A stretch of 64,000 bases of DNA from Agelas oroides (GCA_949130485.1 OX422190.1:8276167-8340166); one strand, 5' to 3'. Positions 40,601 to 46,289 are shown, counted from the first letter of the stretch. The notes: generated by a model from the letters alone, not told the origin. Program-made: numbers and translations.

Positions 40601-43600
40601 TGGGCCCGGAAGGAATGAAATTGGAGAAGCACCTTATTTTTGCACATTTCGTGCTGAGCGTTGAAAAATATGTTATAACAGAAATGGCGCTTGTGGCTAT
40701 TCACTTTAAACTTCAACTGAAGTAGCCTATGACTTCTATATCCATGGAGTGGAGTCTTATGGCAGCTACTTTTGGACTGTTGCTGTGTGATTATGCTTTG
40801 GGCGGCAGGACAACACTAAACATGAGCGAGTTGCGGAGGGAGGGGGGGCACCTTAGGCCCTATTCACCACTGACCTATCTAATTTGTGTTGTAAATGTGA
40901 TAAATAAGTTGTGTCTCATAACAGCGTGCAAAATGGTAGAGATACAAACGAAGGCAACTGAGCAGGTAGCTTAGGCAATTAGAACCCATCACTGTTACAA
41001 CATTAGGGTACCGTTGCCATAGATATGTTATATGGCTTTACCCTATGCAAGTGATTTGAATCAGCAACGGCTACTAGCTGGGAGGTTTGTCCTAGGGAGA
41101 AAATGCTCAAATCCTCAAAAACGGCCACGAAATAGCTAGCGCTCTGTACTTGAAGTTCGGGGAAGGGATCGTAGCTATCATGGGTGCGAGCCTGGTCAAT
41201 CGTCAGCTTGCTGTGTTGAATCCAGGTAGGCTGGTAGACTCTGGGTGCATAGCTAATTTGTGTTTGATTCCGTGCAGCTAGCTGTAACGGCTTCTGAAAT
41301 TTGAATTTGCTGTGCAAAACACCTATTTTCCTTGCTGTTCAGTGTTTCTTGCTTGTTCTTGCTCTGTTTTTGCTTTCGCTCATATTTACTTCTTCTTATC
41401 TTGTCTCAGAACAGAATAGCCTAAGCATACTTCCTTAAGCATTGATCTTTCCCGAGGGATATAACGGGTCGCATATACATGTCATTGTGTTGTGTTCGAT
41501 CTAATTTGATAATGTACGTGTGTACAAATGGATAACACACTGTAAGACTAACTCAGAATGCTTCAGAATGCAGCTGAGAATGTACCTAAAATCTCAGGGA
41601 GGCATGCCCCCATACAAACTGGTGGGTTGGTGCCCAGTGCTCTGGCTACACCACTGAATTGCATCACACACTTACATCAATGATATACTCTTCTAGTACA
41701 TTGTCCTGGGAGACTGCATCAGTGTCATCTTGTCCTTCATCAAAATCTTCATCCTCTTCCTGTAGTTCCAATGCACATGCATGACAGTAATGTGCTACCT
41801 AGCTTGTTACTACAAATCTGTCTGCTACACAAATTGCTGGTCTGTCTCTCATTAGCACCACAGACACACAGAAGGGAGAACTATGTGGGAGCAGTGTTTT
41901 GTTCTTTCAACATCATACCACATCATTCGTATGCTGAATTTTAATGTACAGTCTGTCAATCTGGTCAAGTCCTGTGGTGCCAGCAAATACTATTGTTTAG
42001 GGGTTTGGTAGATATGTATTGGATACCTGCTACATTAATTGTGGCAGAAGTCAGACTAAATTTTTTTATCCATAACAATCTGTAGCAATGCAGCTACAGG
42101 AGGACCCAATAGCCAGTGGCTGATACGAGGAGTACCCCTTACATCAAATACATACAATGAGATAATCGGAAGTGCACACTAAGTCATATCTTTACAAGCT
42201 CTAGAACGGGTTCGAGCTGCAATTGGTGTTGAGAACAAGGTGGATCCAGATTGAATGCTAGCCCTTCAACAGGCCTTTTCATGGTTGTATATTCTGATCT
42301 GCTTACATCGCCTCAAGTATTTCAGATCATACTCATCACTCCTAGTTGAAAAACCGTTTCTAATACTTATAGGTGTCCAGCCAGCTTGACCGTTGGTAGT
42401 GTAGTTCACACCAGGTTCATCATCCCTGATCTCAGCAGCCAAGTATGATATAATATGCTGATAATTATGTATTGGACACACTCAAGTTGGATAATTTTAA
42501 GCCTTTTAGCCTTCTTCTAACAATCATCAAAAGCTGGAGGTAGAAATGGGAACAAAGCTTGGAAAATATTCCGTGTCTTGTCCGCCACTTCCATTGATTT
42601 CCTGCAACTCACTCCCCACAATATAATTCACTTTACAAATTCTGCATTAGTTATTATTTGGGTGTGTACAGATTCTTTGAAGGTGTTTATGTACACAACT
42701 GTAGTATATAGAAACATATTTAACATAAGCACAACATTTTGTGTGGAAAGAAGGAAACGTATTATTGTATGGATTACTACAGCTATGTACAGACGTTAGG
42801 TAGCTAAAGACAGAGCCTCACCTCAATGGAAGATAAAGAGAGCGTCCTCTGTTCCTGTACAAAGACAAGCCTTTCTTCACAAAGTGTGCTATATGAATGG
42901 AGCTCCAAACATTAATGTACTGAGTACACTAGGCTATCTACTGCTTTTTGTCTCATAGTCATAGCACATACAGTTGGAAAGTTACAGTAGCATGTCTGCA
43001 CATTGGTTGCATTTATGCTAAGGAGCTTTGCATGGAGGCATGTTGCTCCAAGACTCAAGTACAGCTCTGTTTGCTACTCCAGGTGCTTACTGGTGGTGTC
43101 TGAACTTCAGTGGTTTACTCTATGTGTGTAGCACATTCAAGTGAACATTTGTTTGAATATTCCATTAACTGCCAACAATGGGGCAAACAGTTTCTAAACT
43201 CTCCACACCACAACAAGCAAAAAAAATTACGTAGCATATATAGTTAGTTGTACATGAATCTATGGCAAATAAATATACCAATTGCTGACCTTTGATGCAA
43301 CTCGAAGAAGGGACTCTGTTCGAGTCCGGAAATCAAGCTCAGCTTCATCTGTCACCACCCTTGGCTTTTTCTTTGACTTAAGCTGCATGAAAGCAGAGTA
43401 CTACTGTAGAACAACTCTTAACAAACATTCTCCATAGCAGATACCTTATTAATTCATCAAAATATGTGGTCCAGATGGAATCTACATTGACTTTACAGCT
43501 CTCAAAAATGCAGATACCATAATCTGTACAACGGCCCTAAAAGCTGTCCCAACTGTGTGCAAGCAATATCAGGCAGACAGTAGTCTACCTTTCCCACAAA

Positions 43601-44579
43601 ATTATCTGCATTGCTGCTGGATTTAATGACCAGCTTGTCTTTATCCTAGAATTAGCCTTTCAACTGCTGCTGGATTTTAGGACCAGCTTTATTTTGGCAT
43701 TCTTGATCCTAGATTTAGCCTTTCGATAGTTCTTCTCACAATTGTACATGCTCTACAGCACAAGAGAGAGTTCTGGTAACATGGCCTTACATATTGCCAT
43801 ACCTACTGAAAATACACAAGAATCCCCCTGAAATACAGACATTCTTAAGGCATGGGCATAACTTTAAAATCGATCGAGGTATCATGGCTTTTTACTAGCC
43901 TCGTTCCCAGCCTCCCTCCTTGAGAGAGCCTGGGAACGAGGCTAGCTTTTTTAAATCATGCTCTATGAATACTGATTGCTCTGATGGTGGAACAAGCTCT
44001 CGGTGCATGGCTTAATACGCTATGCTATGCCTACAGAGTCTGAGCAACTGTTGGTGGTTGAACTGCATAAACTGGTATGCAGTGTACAGCAGGCTTTTTT
44101 CAGCTGCATTGCCAACCAAGCTTGATGAAATATAGGAATTGGCCCTCTGAATCCTTATACATTTTGGCAAAGCTAATTGTGAGTCTACATGTCAAACGGT
44201 CAACTGTGCCAGTATGTGCTTATTGGCATGCCAGTATCCCACTTATTGGCATACCATGCAGTGCCTTTGAACTTGTATGGTATCAAAAGACTACTATGCT
44301 CCCAGCTCTAAGTCAAACACATAAACTTATCTGTACCAGGGATACCTCAGGTGTGTTCCTATCTTCCTTTGGTTCATCGCCATCTTGTAAAGTTGCCTCT
44401 GAAGGTACAGGCTGAAGAGACACCGCAGGGAAAAGAAGTGTACTACACATCATACATACACACATGTCATGCCTAATTTTGCAAGTTACACTTTTGGCTT
44501 AGCTGCCATTATTGATAATGTTCACAACTAAATTACTTACTTGCAGAATAGCTTCCACTTTATTGACAGCCTCAGTGGT
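11351..44579 (-). CDS. TRPA-like cation channel with ankyrin domain (whole gene)
   Basis: Thirty-three exons on the minus strand join in frame through GT-AG introns (two of them alternative last exons), giving about 1,450 residues. Order: charged N-terminus; four repeats of a four-exon ankyrin cassette; a further ankyrin and linker part; six membrane segments with pore loop; a conserved post-S6 stretch (IGLAVGDTGEIQKKAHL); a C-terminal coiled coil. TRPA channels are tetrameric plasma-membrane cation channels gated by chemical, thermal or mechanical cues. Family assignment rests on S6 plus IGLAVGD, the L-x-K-F-P-x-x-G-I-Y-I-I-M-F block between S4 and S5, the S-N-H-P-L-E-I-M-V-K-S-D-R-L segment before S1 and the long ankyrin domain. 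It is longer than typical TRPA1 (about 1,100). The first coding exon and promoter were not found. Segment details are given separately. Confidence 0.88.
11755..12258. mobile_element. piggyBac-type MITE with TTAA duplication
   Basis: It is flanked by TTAA at 11751-11754 and 12259-12262. The ends are CCCTTTAACCACC and GGTGGTTAAAGAG, a 13-bp inverted repeat with one mismatch. Copy B of the surrounding duplication shows the empty site (AATGGTTTAAACAGTG), which confirms an insertion rather than a deletion. There is no transposase frame. TTAA target choice is the hallmark of piggyBac-mobilised elements. Confidence 0.82.
12786..14400. repeat. Tandem duplication around the last exon, copy B
   Basis: Direct neighbour of copy A. 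It matches from AATATCTAATCAATTAATC (about 12790) to GCATATCTGAGCATGCACAG (about 14390). It lacks the copy A MITE but has about 590 bp (roughly 13745-14335) with no counterpart in copy A. Divergence is appreciable, so the duplication is not recent. Confidence 0.75.
12916..13026 (-). CDS. TRPA-like gene, proximal last exon (coiled coil B)
   Basis: A second copy of the last exon, the same 111 bp with acceptor ...GACTGCAG. It differs from copy A at a few residues: T-E-A-L-E-R-I for M-E-T-L-E-K-M, L-I-K-K for L-V-K-K, and a final N for G. The reading frame, acceptor and stop are intact. Most nucleotide changes are conservative, suggesting both copies are or were under selection. Either exon can follow 14888-14914 in phase 0. 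Confidence 0.75.
   Translation of the reverse strand, partial: HTEALERIEERIQALEQLIKKAILQKQGVESEKIAN
14888..14914 (-). CDS. TRPA-like gene, 27-bp acidic microexon
   Basis: Bounded by a TTTTCCAACAG acceptor and a GTTTGT donor. Encodes D-S-E-S-E-D-Q-S-K, phase 0 on both sides, so it can be skipped without a frameshift. It lies between the post-TRP-domain exon and the coiled-coil exons. Ser/Asp/Glu richness suggests a phosphorylatable linker. Support is splice-site quality and frame only. Confidence 0.5.
15613..16076. mobile_element. TIR element, CGTAGTCTCNTGAAGAGTG ends (intronic)
   Basis: The left end CGTAGTCTCGTGAAAGAGTG is mirrored on the right by CACTCTTCAGGAGACTACG. About 464 bp, no coding capacity. 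It lies in the intron between 14914 and 16253. The open frames at 15755-16038 fall inside it and are shadows. Confidence 0.6.
16253..16462 (-). CDS. TRPA-like gene, cytoplasmic exon after the TRP domain
   Basis: A 210-bp, phase 0 exon of 70 residues starting V-D-M-I-L-T-A-E-H-L-L-R, matching the position of the family's Q-V-E-L-H-T-x-L-E segment after the TRP-like helix. It ends V-V-N-F-Q-E-A-L-K. The splice sites are clean (AACAG / GTAAG). Confidence 0.8.
16610..16678 (-). CDS. TRPA-like gene, post-S6 TRP-domain exon
   Basis: A 69-bp exon coding IGLAVGDTGEIQKKAHLTKL then ALQ. It continues directly from S6 (...LLFINML). This is the most conserved segment of TRPA channels, the cytoplasmic end of S6 and the TRP-like helix. 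Phase 0 on both sides. Confidence 0.9.
16880..17080 (-). CDS. TRPA-like gene, pore loop and S6 exon
   Basis: Sixty-seven residues. First part F-Y-T-P-A-S-S-M-L-K-I-M-S-M-T-A-G-D-F-S-F-D is the pore helix and filter region, with A-G-D at the place where TRPA1 has L-G-D. Last part is a strong helix (PIISFILWIIFLIIMPLLFI then NML), S6. Acceptor CTGTAG, donor GTAAG. Confidence 0.88.
18713..19167 (-). CDS. TRPA-like gene, S2-S5 exon
   Basis: About 152 residues. Hydrophobic segments in order: S2 (SLFASALVVILFVGIRLFMK), S3 (FFEVCLYILSIIFVSVF), S4 with W-Q-W-Q-I-G-V-V-A-I-L-L-A-W-I-N-L-I-R-F, the linker K-F-P-S-T-G-I-Y-I-I-M-F and S5 (VIILSVLLLTTFAITFYMIL). The S4-S5 block is typical of TRPA. I chose the acceptor ...CACTACAG at 19168 over the nearer TTAG because only it keeps the frame with the upstream exon (...VTC|E-L-S-G). 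Confidence 0.87.
19242..19397 (-). CDS. TRPA-like gene, S1-S2 extracellular loop exon
   Basis: About 52 residues between S1 and S2, with N-x-S/T sites (NET, NDT, NVT) and four cysteines counting the split N-T-C codon at its 5' junction. The composition fits a glycosylated extracellular loop. Phases match both neighbours. Confidence 0.78.
19486..19557 (-). repeat. tRNA-like sequence in intron
   Basis: About 72 nt on the minus strand. It has a canonical A box (TAGCTCAGTGGCAGAGC) and a B-box-like GGGTTCATTTCCC. Six of seven acceptor pairs form, as do the T stem CTGGG/CCCGG and four of five anticodon-stem pairs. Position 33 is G instead of U, so a working tRNA is unlikely. A tRNA-derived SINE head or recent pseudogene fits better. 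Confidence 0.5.
19787..19961 (-). CDS. TRPA-like gene, S1 exon
   Basis: Fifty-eight residues plus one base. Begins V-K-S-D-R-L-N-M-L-T-H-P-V-I-S-S-L-L-Q-H, then K-W-F-H-F-G, then S1 (FYLLKMLIYIIFLVFLTAFA). The H-P-V...L-L-x-H-K-W block immediately before S1 is a TRPA signature. Acceptor ATTTAG, donor GTATGTG. Confidence 0.87.
20027..20217 (-). CDS. TRPA-like gene, pre-S1 linker exon
   Basis: Ends ...K-S-N-H-P-L-E-I-M and joins V-K-S-D-R-L of the next exon. It contains a basic stretch G-K-P-K-Y-Y-P-E-K-K-E-E-A-H-K-M. The 5' border is uncertain: TTATAG at 20218 is the best acceptor, but its phase does not fit the previous exon's best donor. An upstream acceptor near 20250 (CTATCAAG) or an earlier donor in the previous exon would restore the frame. 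Confidence 0.7.
20391..20620 (-). pseudogene. Fused relic of two TRPA-like exons
   Basis: The minus strand reads first like exon 20027-20217 (S-E-P-K-F-Y-S-K-K-N-E-K-A-H-E-M against G-K-P-K-Y-Y-P-E-K-K-E-E-A-H-K-M), then at once like exon 22371-22497 (S-N-P-S-T...E-V...V-E-D-H-K-D-G-H-A-R against S-N-P-A-T...V-E-D-H-N-D-G-S-A-R). Intron sequence beyond each border is similar too (CATGATAA...TTTGCC(T/C)CTATCAA). The order is reversed relative to the gene, as expected at the junction of a tandem duplication whose middle was deleted. It does not fit the frame of the chain. Confidence 0.7.
20769..20845. repeat. Hairpin TAATCTCTTGAAGTGG
   Basis: The arms TAATCTCTTGAAGTGG and CCACTTCAAGAGATTA are separated by about 40 bp containing an A11 run. 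Non-coding, intronic. Confidence 0.65.
22371..22497 (-). CDS. TRPA-like gene, post-ankyrin linker exon
   Basis: Joins D-V-A-K-Q-V-L-D-R-C to V-V-S-N-P-A-T, then D-F-E-V-V-L-D-Y-S-F-V-E-D-H. TRPA proteins have the same order after the last ankyrin repeats: P-D-V-A-x-x-V-L-D-x-C, then an acidic/aromatic D-F-x-F-L-x-D segment. Donor choice (GTGACT or the internal GTGCAAG) affects the join to 20027-20217. Confidence 0.8.
22594..22697 (-). CDS. TRPA-like gene, end-of-ankyrin exon
   Basis: Encodes H-V-V-S-D-L-L-Q-S-P-R-W, then T-T-P-F-R-E-L-I-K-E-M-P-D. The T-P-x-R-x-L-I-K-x-x-P-D block is conserved in TRPA channels at the end of the ankyrin domain. Phases fit both neighbours (ga|g, g|at). Confidence 0.83.
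22789..22912. repeat. Long hairpin CATAGTACCGGAAAATATCAC
   Basis: The arms span CATAGTACCGGAAAATATCA through GTTGCCGTCTGTATTGTTA, with the complement TAACAATACAGACGGCAAC through TTTTCCGGTA on the right. The loop is TGAGTGCGCAGCA. It is a non-coding palindromic element in an intron. Confidence 0.7.
22966..23080. repeat. 30-bp minisatellite
   Basis: Three full units and one diverged partial unit of GTGACTTGTAGTACTTGATA + CGGATTCTCGC (30-31 bp). The units differ by single bases. Intronic. Confidence 0.85.
23209..23752. mobile_element. TIR element, ACTCTGGTTA(A)TAAGCGCAT-like ends
   Basis: The left end ACTCTGGTTAATAAGCGCAT is mirrored on the right by CCTAATAACCAGAGT, with further internal CGCCTAATA and GCACCTAATA motifs. 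About 540 bp, non-coding. It lies in the intron between 22697 and 24317. Confidence 0.5.
24317..24448 (-). CDS. TRPA-like gene, ankyrin exon
   Basis: Encodes G-N-E-G-H-T-P-L-V-R-A-S-L-K-G-H-H-S-V-V, then NLLLKRGAKVEPRD: a canonical ankyrin repeat (G-x-T-P-L...G-H...V-V-x-L-L-L-x-x-G-A). It ends A-I-E-E-G-N-E. Phases join 24532-24618 (aa|a) and 22594-22697 (ga|g). Confidence 0.86.
24532..24618 (-). CDS. TRPA-like gene, linker exon between ankyrin repeats
   Basis: An 87-bp exon encoding V-V-E-E-L-L-Q-W-D-R-F-R-V-V-V and R-R-V-I-A-P-E-V-A-F-K-A-K. It completes an ankyrin helix begun in 26308-26373 (SHG|VVEELL). The frame is continuous with both neighbours. Confidence 0.78.
24724..24855. repeat. 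Near-perfect 132-bp hairpin
   Basis: Arms of about 55-60 bp: TAGCATGGTTTGCTGTGGTA, TTTGGGATTAATAGCAC, GAGTAATGCAG, with the complement on the right. The loop is AAATAATTGTACGAGGTGCA. Intronic and non-coding. Confidence 0.82.
25385..25492. repeat. Two adjoining hairpins
   Basis: First palindrome: TGACCAATCAGATTAGTATT + ACACTTTTTTGA against TCAAAAAAGTGT + AATACTAATCTGATTGGTCA (25385-25460). Directly after it, AGTGTAGTATT/AATACTACACT forms a second. Both are AT-rich and non-coding. Confidence 0.75.
25563..25682. repeat. (CTAT)n microsatellite
   Basis: About 120 bp of CTAT repeats with ACT and GTCT interruptions, abutting the TIR element at 25686. A short further run follows that element at about 26270-26286, so the element is inserted within the array. 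Confidence 0.9.
25686..26266. mobile_element. TIR element, TGTATAGCGGGTTATTT ends (intronic)
   Basis: The left end TGTATAGCGGGTTATTTCC pairs with the right end ...AAATAACCCACTATACG. About 581 bp. The centre holds a small palindrome around CGTAGCCAGACTCT. It is homologous, in inverted orientation, to 31348-31960 and shares end style with 45611-45978. No intact transposase. Confidence 0.75.
26308..26373 (-). CDS. TRPA-like gene, cassette 4 third exon
   Basis: A 66-bp exon encoding G-C-K-L-D-D-R-D-K-N-G-C-T-P-F-L-L-A-A-S-H-G, an ankyrin start with the D-K-N-G-C-T-P-L-L-L-A-A signature. It joins ...LLLRK (aa|g) upstream. The donor GTGTCA is weak but the frame continues cleanly into 24532-24618. 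Confidence 0.8.
27160..28994. mobile_element. 1.8-kb element, copy 1 (intronic)
   Basis: Starts ATCATGGCGTACGGTAGTAC, ends ...GGCAAACTTTTTTGTGAC. Nearly identical to 60505-62330 except for a copy-specific segment at 27256-27434. That segment lies in a frame beginning at 27249 (MSAWKTQWEAYLSLSGLATQ...) whose W-x-x-Y...G-L...Q-V style resembles Ty3-type gag, though this is weak. A second short basic frame (R-N-V-H-K-K-R-A-R-D-K...) lies near 27808. The last 674 bp form an inverted-repeat unit (28321-28994). Confidence 0.72.
28321..28994. repeat. Inverted-repeat unit with about 125-bp arms
   Basis: The left arm starts GTCACAAAAAAGTTTGCCAA and includes CATGTAGGGATGAAATCC. The right arm is its complement, ending TTTTTTGTGAC. 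The interior is CA-rich low-complexity sequence, which gives rise to several long but meaningless open frames. The same unit occurs at 61657-62330. Confidence 0.82.
29278..29836 (-). CDS. TRPA-like gene, cassette 4 first two exons
   Basis: Exon 29683-29836 (E1) encodes G-G-Y-T-R-N-I-Q-R-W-L-K, then N-E-G-G-T-A-L-H-W-A-A-Y-H-G...M-L-I-E-N-G-A. Exon 29278-29374 (E2) encodes N-P-R-A-R-A-Y-D-N-G-T-V-L-H-W-A-C-R-S...L-V-R-L-L-L-R-K. Both are ankyrin repeats. Intron phase after E1 is 1 (gca a|at) and after E2 is 2 (aa|g), as in the other cassettes. Confidence 0.87.
30160..32974 (-). CDS. TRPA-like gene, ankyrin cassette 3 (four exons)
   Basis: E1 32797-32974: S-I-R-H-G-E-E-T-A-V-K-D...S-G-G-T-A-L-H-W-A-A-Y-Y-G-K. 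E2 31986-32109: N-G-E-T-I-L-H-W-A-C-K-S-G-K. E3 31114-31251: E-G-Y-T-A-L-H-Y-A-C-W-Q-G-H...A-D-P-S-A-R. E4 30160-30295: I-K-G-Y-T-P-L-D-F-A-V...D-D-R-H-L-L-P-R...E-K-C-I-I-E. Phases 1, 2, 2, 0. For E1 I used acceptor CAACAAAG at 32975, because the nearer CATCAG would put a stop in frame. Confidence 0.87.
31348..31960. mobile_element. TIR element with 8-bp GTATCTAC duplication (intronic)
   Basis: Ends CGTATAGCGGGTTATTTTCG and ...AAATAACCCGCTATACA, flanked on both sides by GTATCTAC (31340-31347, 31961-31968). An 8-bp target duplication is typical of hAT elements. It is homologous to 25686-26266 in opposite orientation. No transposase; non-autonomous. It lies between cassette 3 exons E2 and E3. 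Confidence 0.8.
33203..33976. mobile_element. TIR element, CCGTAGTGTCCCGCTAATACG ends (intronic)
   Basis: The left end CCGTAGTGTCCCGCTAATAC GCCCCC is mirrored by GGGGGGCGTATTAACGGGAC ACTATGG. TA flanks each side, compatible with a Tc1/mariner-type TA duplication. The inner part has G- and C-runs and frames on both strands (33441-33944) that look like decayed sequence carried by the element. It lies between cassettes 2 and 3. Confidence 0.68.
33995..37278 (-). CDS. TRPA-like gene, ankyrin cassette 2 (four exons)
   Basis: E1 37086-37278: R-I-K-S-G-D-V-R-G-F-Q-K-W-L...E-G-G-T-A-L-H-W-A-A-Y-Y-G-K. E2 36104-36200: K-K-E-S-V-L-H-W-A-C-K-G-H. E3 34615-34731: D-V-E-G-Y-T-A-L-H-Y-A-C-L-R. E4 33995-34124: L-H-G-E-T-P-V-G-I-A-F-K...L-L-D-K-D-H-L-L-P-R...I-L-E-T-F-I-V-D. 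Junction phases are g|gt, aa|t, ca|a and phase 0, the same set as cassettes 1 and 3. Confidence 0.88.
35663..35742. repeat. (ATGT)n microsatellite
   Basis: About 80 bp of ATGT repeats with a few interruptions, intronic in cassette 2. Shorter related runs lie at 35816-35834 and 36026-36060. Confidence 0.9.
37367..39915 (-). CDS. TRPA-like gene, ankyrin cassette 1 (four exons)
   Basis: E1 39729-39915: A-I-E-C-K-D-K-S-A-V-Q-Q-W-L...G-D-G-T-A-L-H-W-A-A-Y-Y-G-K...L-L-L-D-N-G-A. E2 38694-38793: D-P-Y-E-K...G-G-E-T-V-L-H-W-A-C-Q-S. E3 38108-38251: R-K-G-W-T-P-L-H-Y-A-C...A-G-A-D-P-N-A-K. E4 37367-37493: N-C-T-P-L-H-L-L-N-E-D...D-P-K-H-L-L-P-R...V-L-Q-E-D-I-I-E. Junction phases g|at, ag|a, aa|a, then 0. 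All splice sites are GT-AG. Confidence 0.88.
38837..39543. mobile_element. piggyBac-type element with about 70-bp TIRs (intronic)
   Basis: Flanked by TTAA at 38833-38836 and 39544-39547. The ends GGTTACGGGATACAGTTTGC and GCAAACTGTATCCCGTAACC are perfect complements, and the similarity extends about 70 bp inward (TTACCTTCCTTTTCTCCGTG). The interior is 707 bp including the TIRs, without a transposase. It lies between E1 and E2 of cassette 1. The ends differ from the MITE at 11755-12258, so it is a second TTAA family. Confidence 0.82.
39916..41675. other. Intron with no recognised gene
   Basis: Lies between the acidic exon (41676-41759) and cassette 1 E1. It contains a small AATTTTTGTCG/CGACAAAAATT palindrome at about 40131-40165. 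Open frames at 40729-40974 and 41003-41317 lack splice context and family resemblance. Confidence 0.5.
41676..41759 (-). CDS. TRPA-like gene, acidic exon preceding cassette 1
   Basis: An 84-bp, phase 0 exon encoding E-E-D-E-D-F-D-E-G-Q-D-D-T-D-A-V-S-Q-D-N, then V-L-E-E-Y-I-I-D. Its last residues match the ends of the cassette E4 exons (V-L-Q-E-D-I-I-E, I-L-E-T-F-I-V-D, K-L-E-K-C-I-I-E). This ties it to the same gene and suggests it is itself a remnant E4. Acceptor CTACAG, donor GTAAG. Confidence 0.72.
42822..44579 (-). CDS. TRPA-like gene, candidate N-terminal microexons
   Basis: Four small exons with good GT-AG borders, all phase 0: 44541-44579 (T-T-E-A-V-N-K-V-E-A-I-L-Q), 44346-44411 (P-V-P-S-E-A-T...N-T-P-E; an alternative donor adds 9 bp), 43290-43382 (L-K-S-K-K-K-P-R-V-V-T-D-E...L-R-V-A-S-K) and 42822-42854 (E-Q-R-T-L-S-L-S-S-I-E). 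Together about 77 mostly charged residues. They read in frame into the acidic exon. Membership in this gene is inferred from phase and position; they could be cassette exons or belong to a neighbouring short gene. No initiator methionine was found. Confidence 0.5.
43896..43946. repeat. Hairpin CTAGCCTCGTTCCCAGCCT
   Basis: ACTAGCCTCGTTCCCAGCCT pairs with GCCTGGGAACGAGGCTAG. The arms are about 19 bp. It is one of the cleanest members of the dispersed CTCGTTCCCAG family. Confidence 0.8.
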
Positions 44580-44724
44580 CTGCAGTTTCATTTCATGAAT
44601 CAGCAAAAAGGAAATTGATGACTAAACAGTTGTGTGTTGCAATACAGGGTGAAGGTATACTACAGTTACAAATATACACAAATTATCAATACTGTATACG
44701 TTTAGGTTATAGTATGAGGTGGAA

Positions 44725-44783
44725 GAGTTTAGCAATTTATTGGCTGAGGTGTGTATAGTCGAAGCCAATAAACGCTAAACCGC
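44725..44783. repeat. Hairpin GAGTTTAGC..TTTATTGGCT
   Basis: GGTTTAGCG-type arms: GAGTTTAGCAATTTATTGGCT against AGCCAATAAACGCTAAACC, separated by about 18 bp. Non-coding. Confidence 0.6.
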
Positions 44784-45610
44784 TGACACAGAGTATCAGA
44801 ACCTACTTCAACCACAGCAACATAATTGCATTATAGCAGTGACGTCAAGCTTAATTTAACCTAAAGAAGCCAATATGTTGGCAGACAAGGCTAATAGTTC
44901 CAAATTGGTGTATAAGTTGCTACCAGACAAGGCCAGTAAGATTCCAGACAGTGCATGAGGACTTTAAGTTTGAGTACTGTCGGTGCCTTTGATTTATATG
45001 GCTAGCTAGTGAGATAGAATATAGTTTATCAGAGAGTCGGTAGACTCTCTATGTAGGGATGGCGCTGACGCACAATATACTTTGAACGCGGAAGTAATTT
45101 TAATGCTGACTATGCTTTGTAGCTTCGAGCAGTTGGAAACGGTGCCGATTTTCTCACCTTATACCCACAGCCCCGACAAAATCAGCCGATTTACAAGTTA
45201 TTTGAAGCTATTACTCCTACCAGAAGTAAAATATGGAGAACGATTTCTCCCTGTGGGCGAGAAAAAGCTTAGTGTTTGGCAGCCCTCAGCTCTCTGACGA
45301 TCACCCGTGAATAAGTACCGCCTCTTCCTGTCTTTCCAGACAATGATGTCAGCCCAAAGGTGTGGCCTAGCCTCATTAGCACTTATCATGGAGGGGCCTA
45401 CCCTCAAATCTCGTTAAGCTTCTTAGCTTTGCGCGGAAAGCGCACGAACTTATCGTAAGCATATATATATATGGTCGCCATGACGATGGGAAGTTTAATG
45501 TGACCATATATATATGGTCACCGCGTTCAGAGGGCAAAAGCCGTATAAGTTCACCACAAGCACCCAGCCTTCCTCTTTGAGTGCCATTATGATCAGCAAG
45601 ACTCATATAC
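44784..45610. other. Region upstream of the traced channel exons
   Basis: Expected position of the first exon and promoter of the channel gene. I found no ATG-bearing exon with a donor that continues in frame into 44541-44579. Small frames at 45082-45606 overlap on both strands. CATATATATATGGTCGCCAT / GACCATATATATATGGTCAC form inverted motifs around 45460-45525. Confidence 0.4.
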
Positions 45611-45978
45611 CATATAGCGGGAAATTTTCACTGGTCCAAATTTTCGCGGAAAAGCGTCCAGACTCTTCAGAAGAAATTTTCGCGGTTTTTATTTTCGCGG
45701 AACGTGGGACGCTCTGACCACACCCCTACCGGTTGATGTGACATCTTCGGAGCGTCTCTTACGGTTTCGTTGGTATTTTGTACAGTAGGAGGCTGATTCT
45801 TCTTTACAGCAACCATTTAGAGGGCAGACATACTGTAGAGAACCATCTCATTCACATCAGTACTCGTACGCACGTAATGACGTCATCAATTTCCATCTTA
45901 GTTCATTTTTTCGCGGTTTTTATTTTCGCGGAAGCAGGTGTGTCCACGAAAAACCCAGCGAAAATTTCCCGCTATACG
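45611..45978. mobile_element. TIR element, C(A/G)TATAGCGGGAAATTTTC ends
   Basis: The left end CATATAGCGGGAAATTTTC is mirrored by GAAAATTTCCCGCTATACG. 368 bp. It shares the TATAGCGGG terminus with 25686-26266 and 31348-31960 but differs inside (AATTTTCGCGG motifs). It ends about 40 bp before the 4.7-kb segmental duplication. Confidence 0.72.
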
Positions 45979-46289
45979 GTAAGTGCCCAAAAGCCGTGCG
46001 GAAGACAGCTAAACGCAAAATGTGCGCAGTAGCGAAAGTGCCATTTGTGGTATTCTTTCTTTCTTTGTTCAGACCACTTTGTCAAACAATGATAACTCCA
46101 AAACTGTTCAAGTACTCACCTTGAGTTTAGCACGAAACTAATGCTCATCACAGTGCACAGCTTCACAACCACTCAGTGTCTTCATAGCTTCAAATTTGCC
46201 GTGGTCAAAAAAGCTGTTCACAGCACTGCCCGGCTGCTAACTGTTGCATAGGATGCCATTTTCTAATCTTGTACACATGCGCAAATGCA

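Noticed and set aside
46105..46215. Candidate first exon on the minus strand (M-S-I-S-F-V-L-N-S before GTGAGT)
   Set aside because: It has a good donor, but its phase leads to stops or nonsense in the next traced exon, and the same sequence recurs at about 50836-50945 in the segmental duplication.
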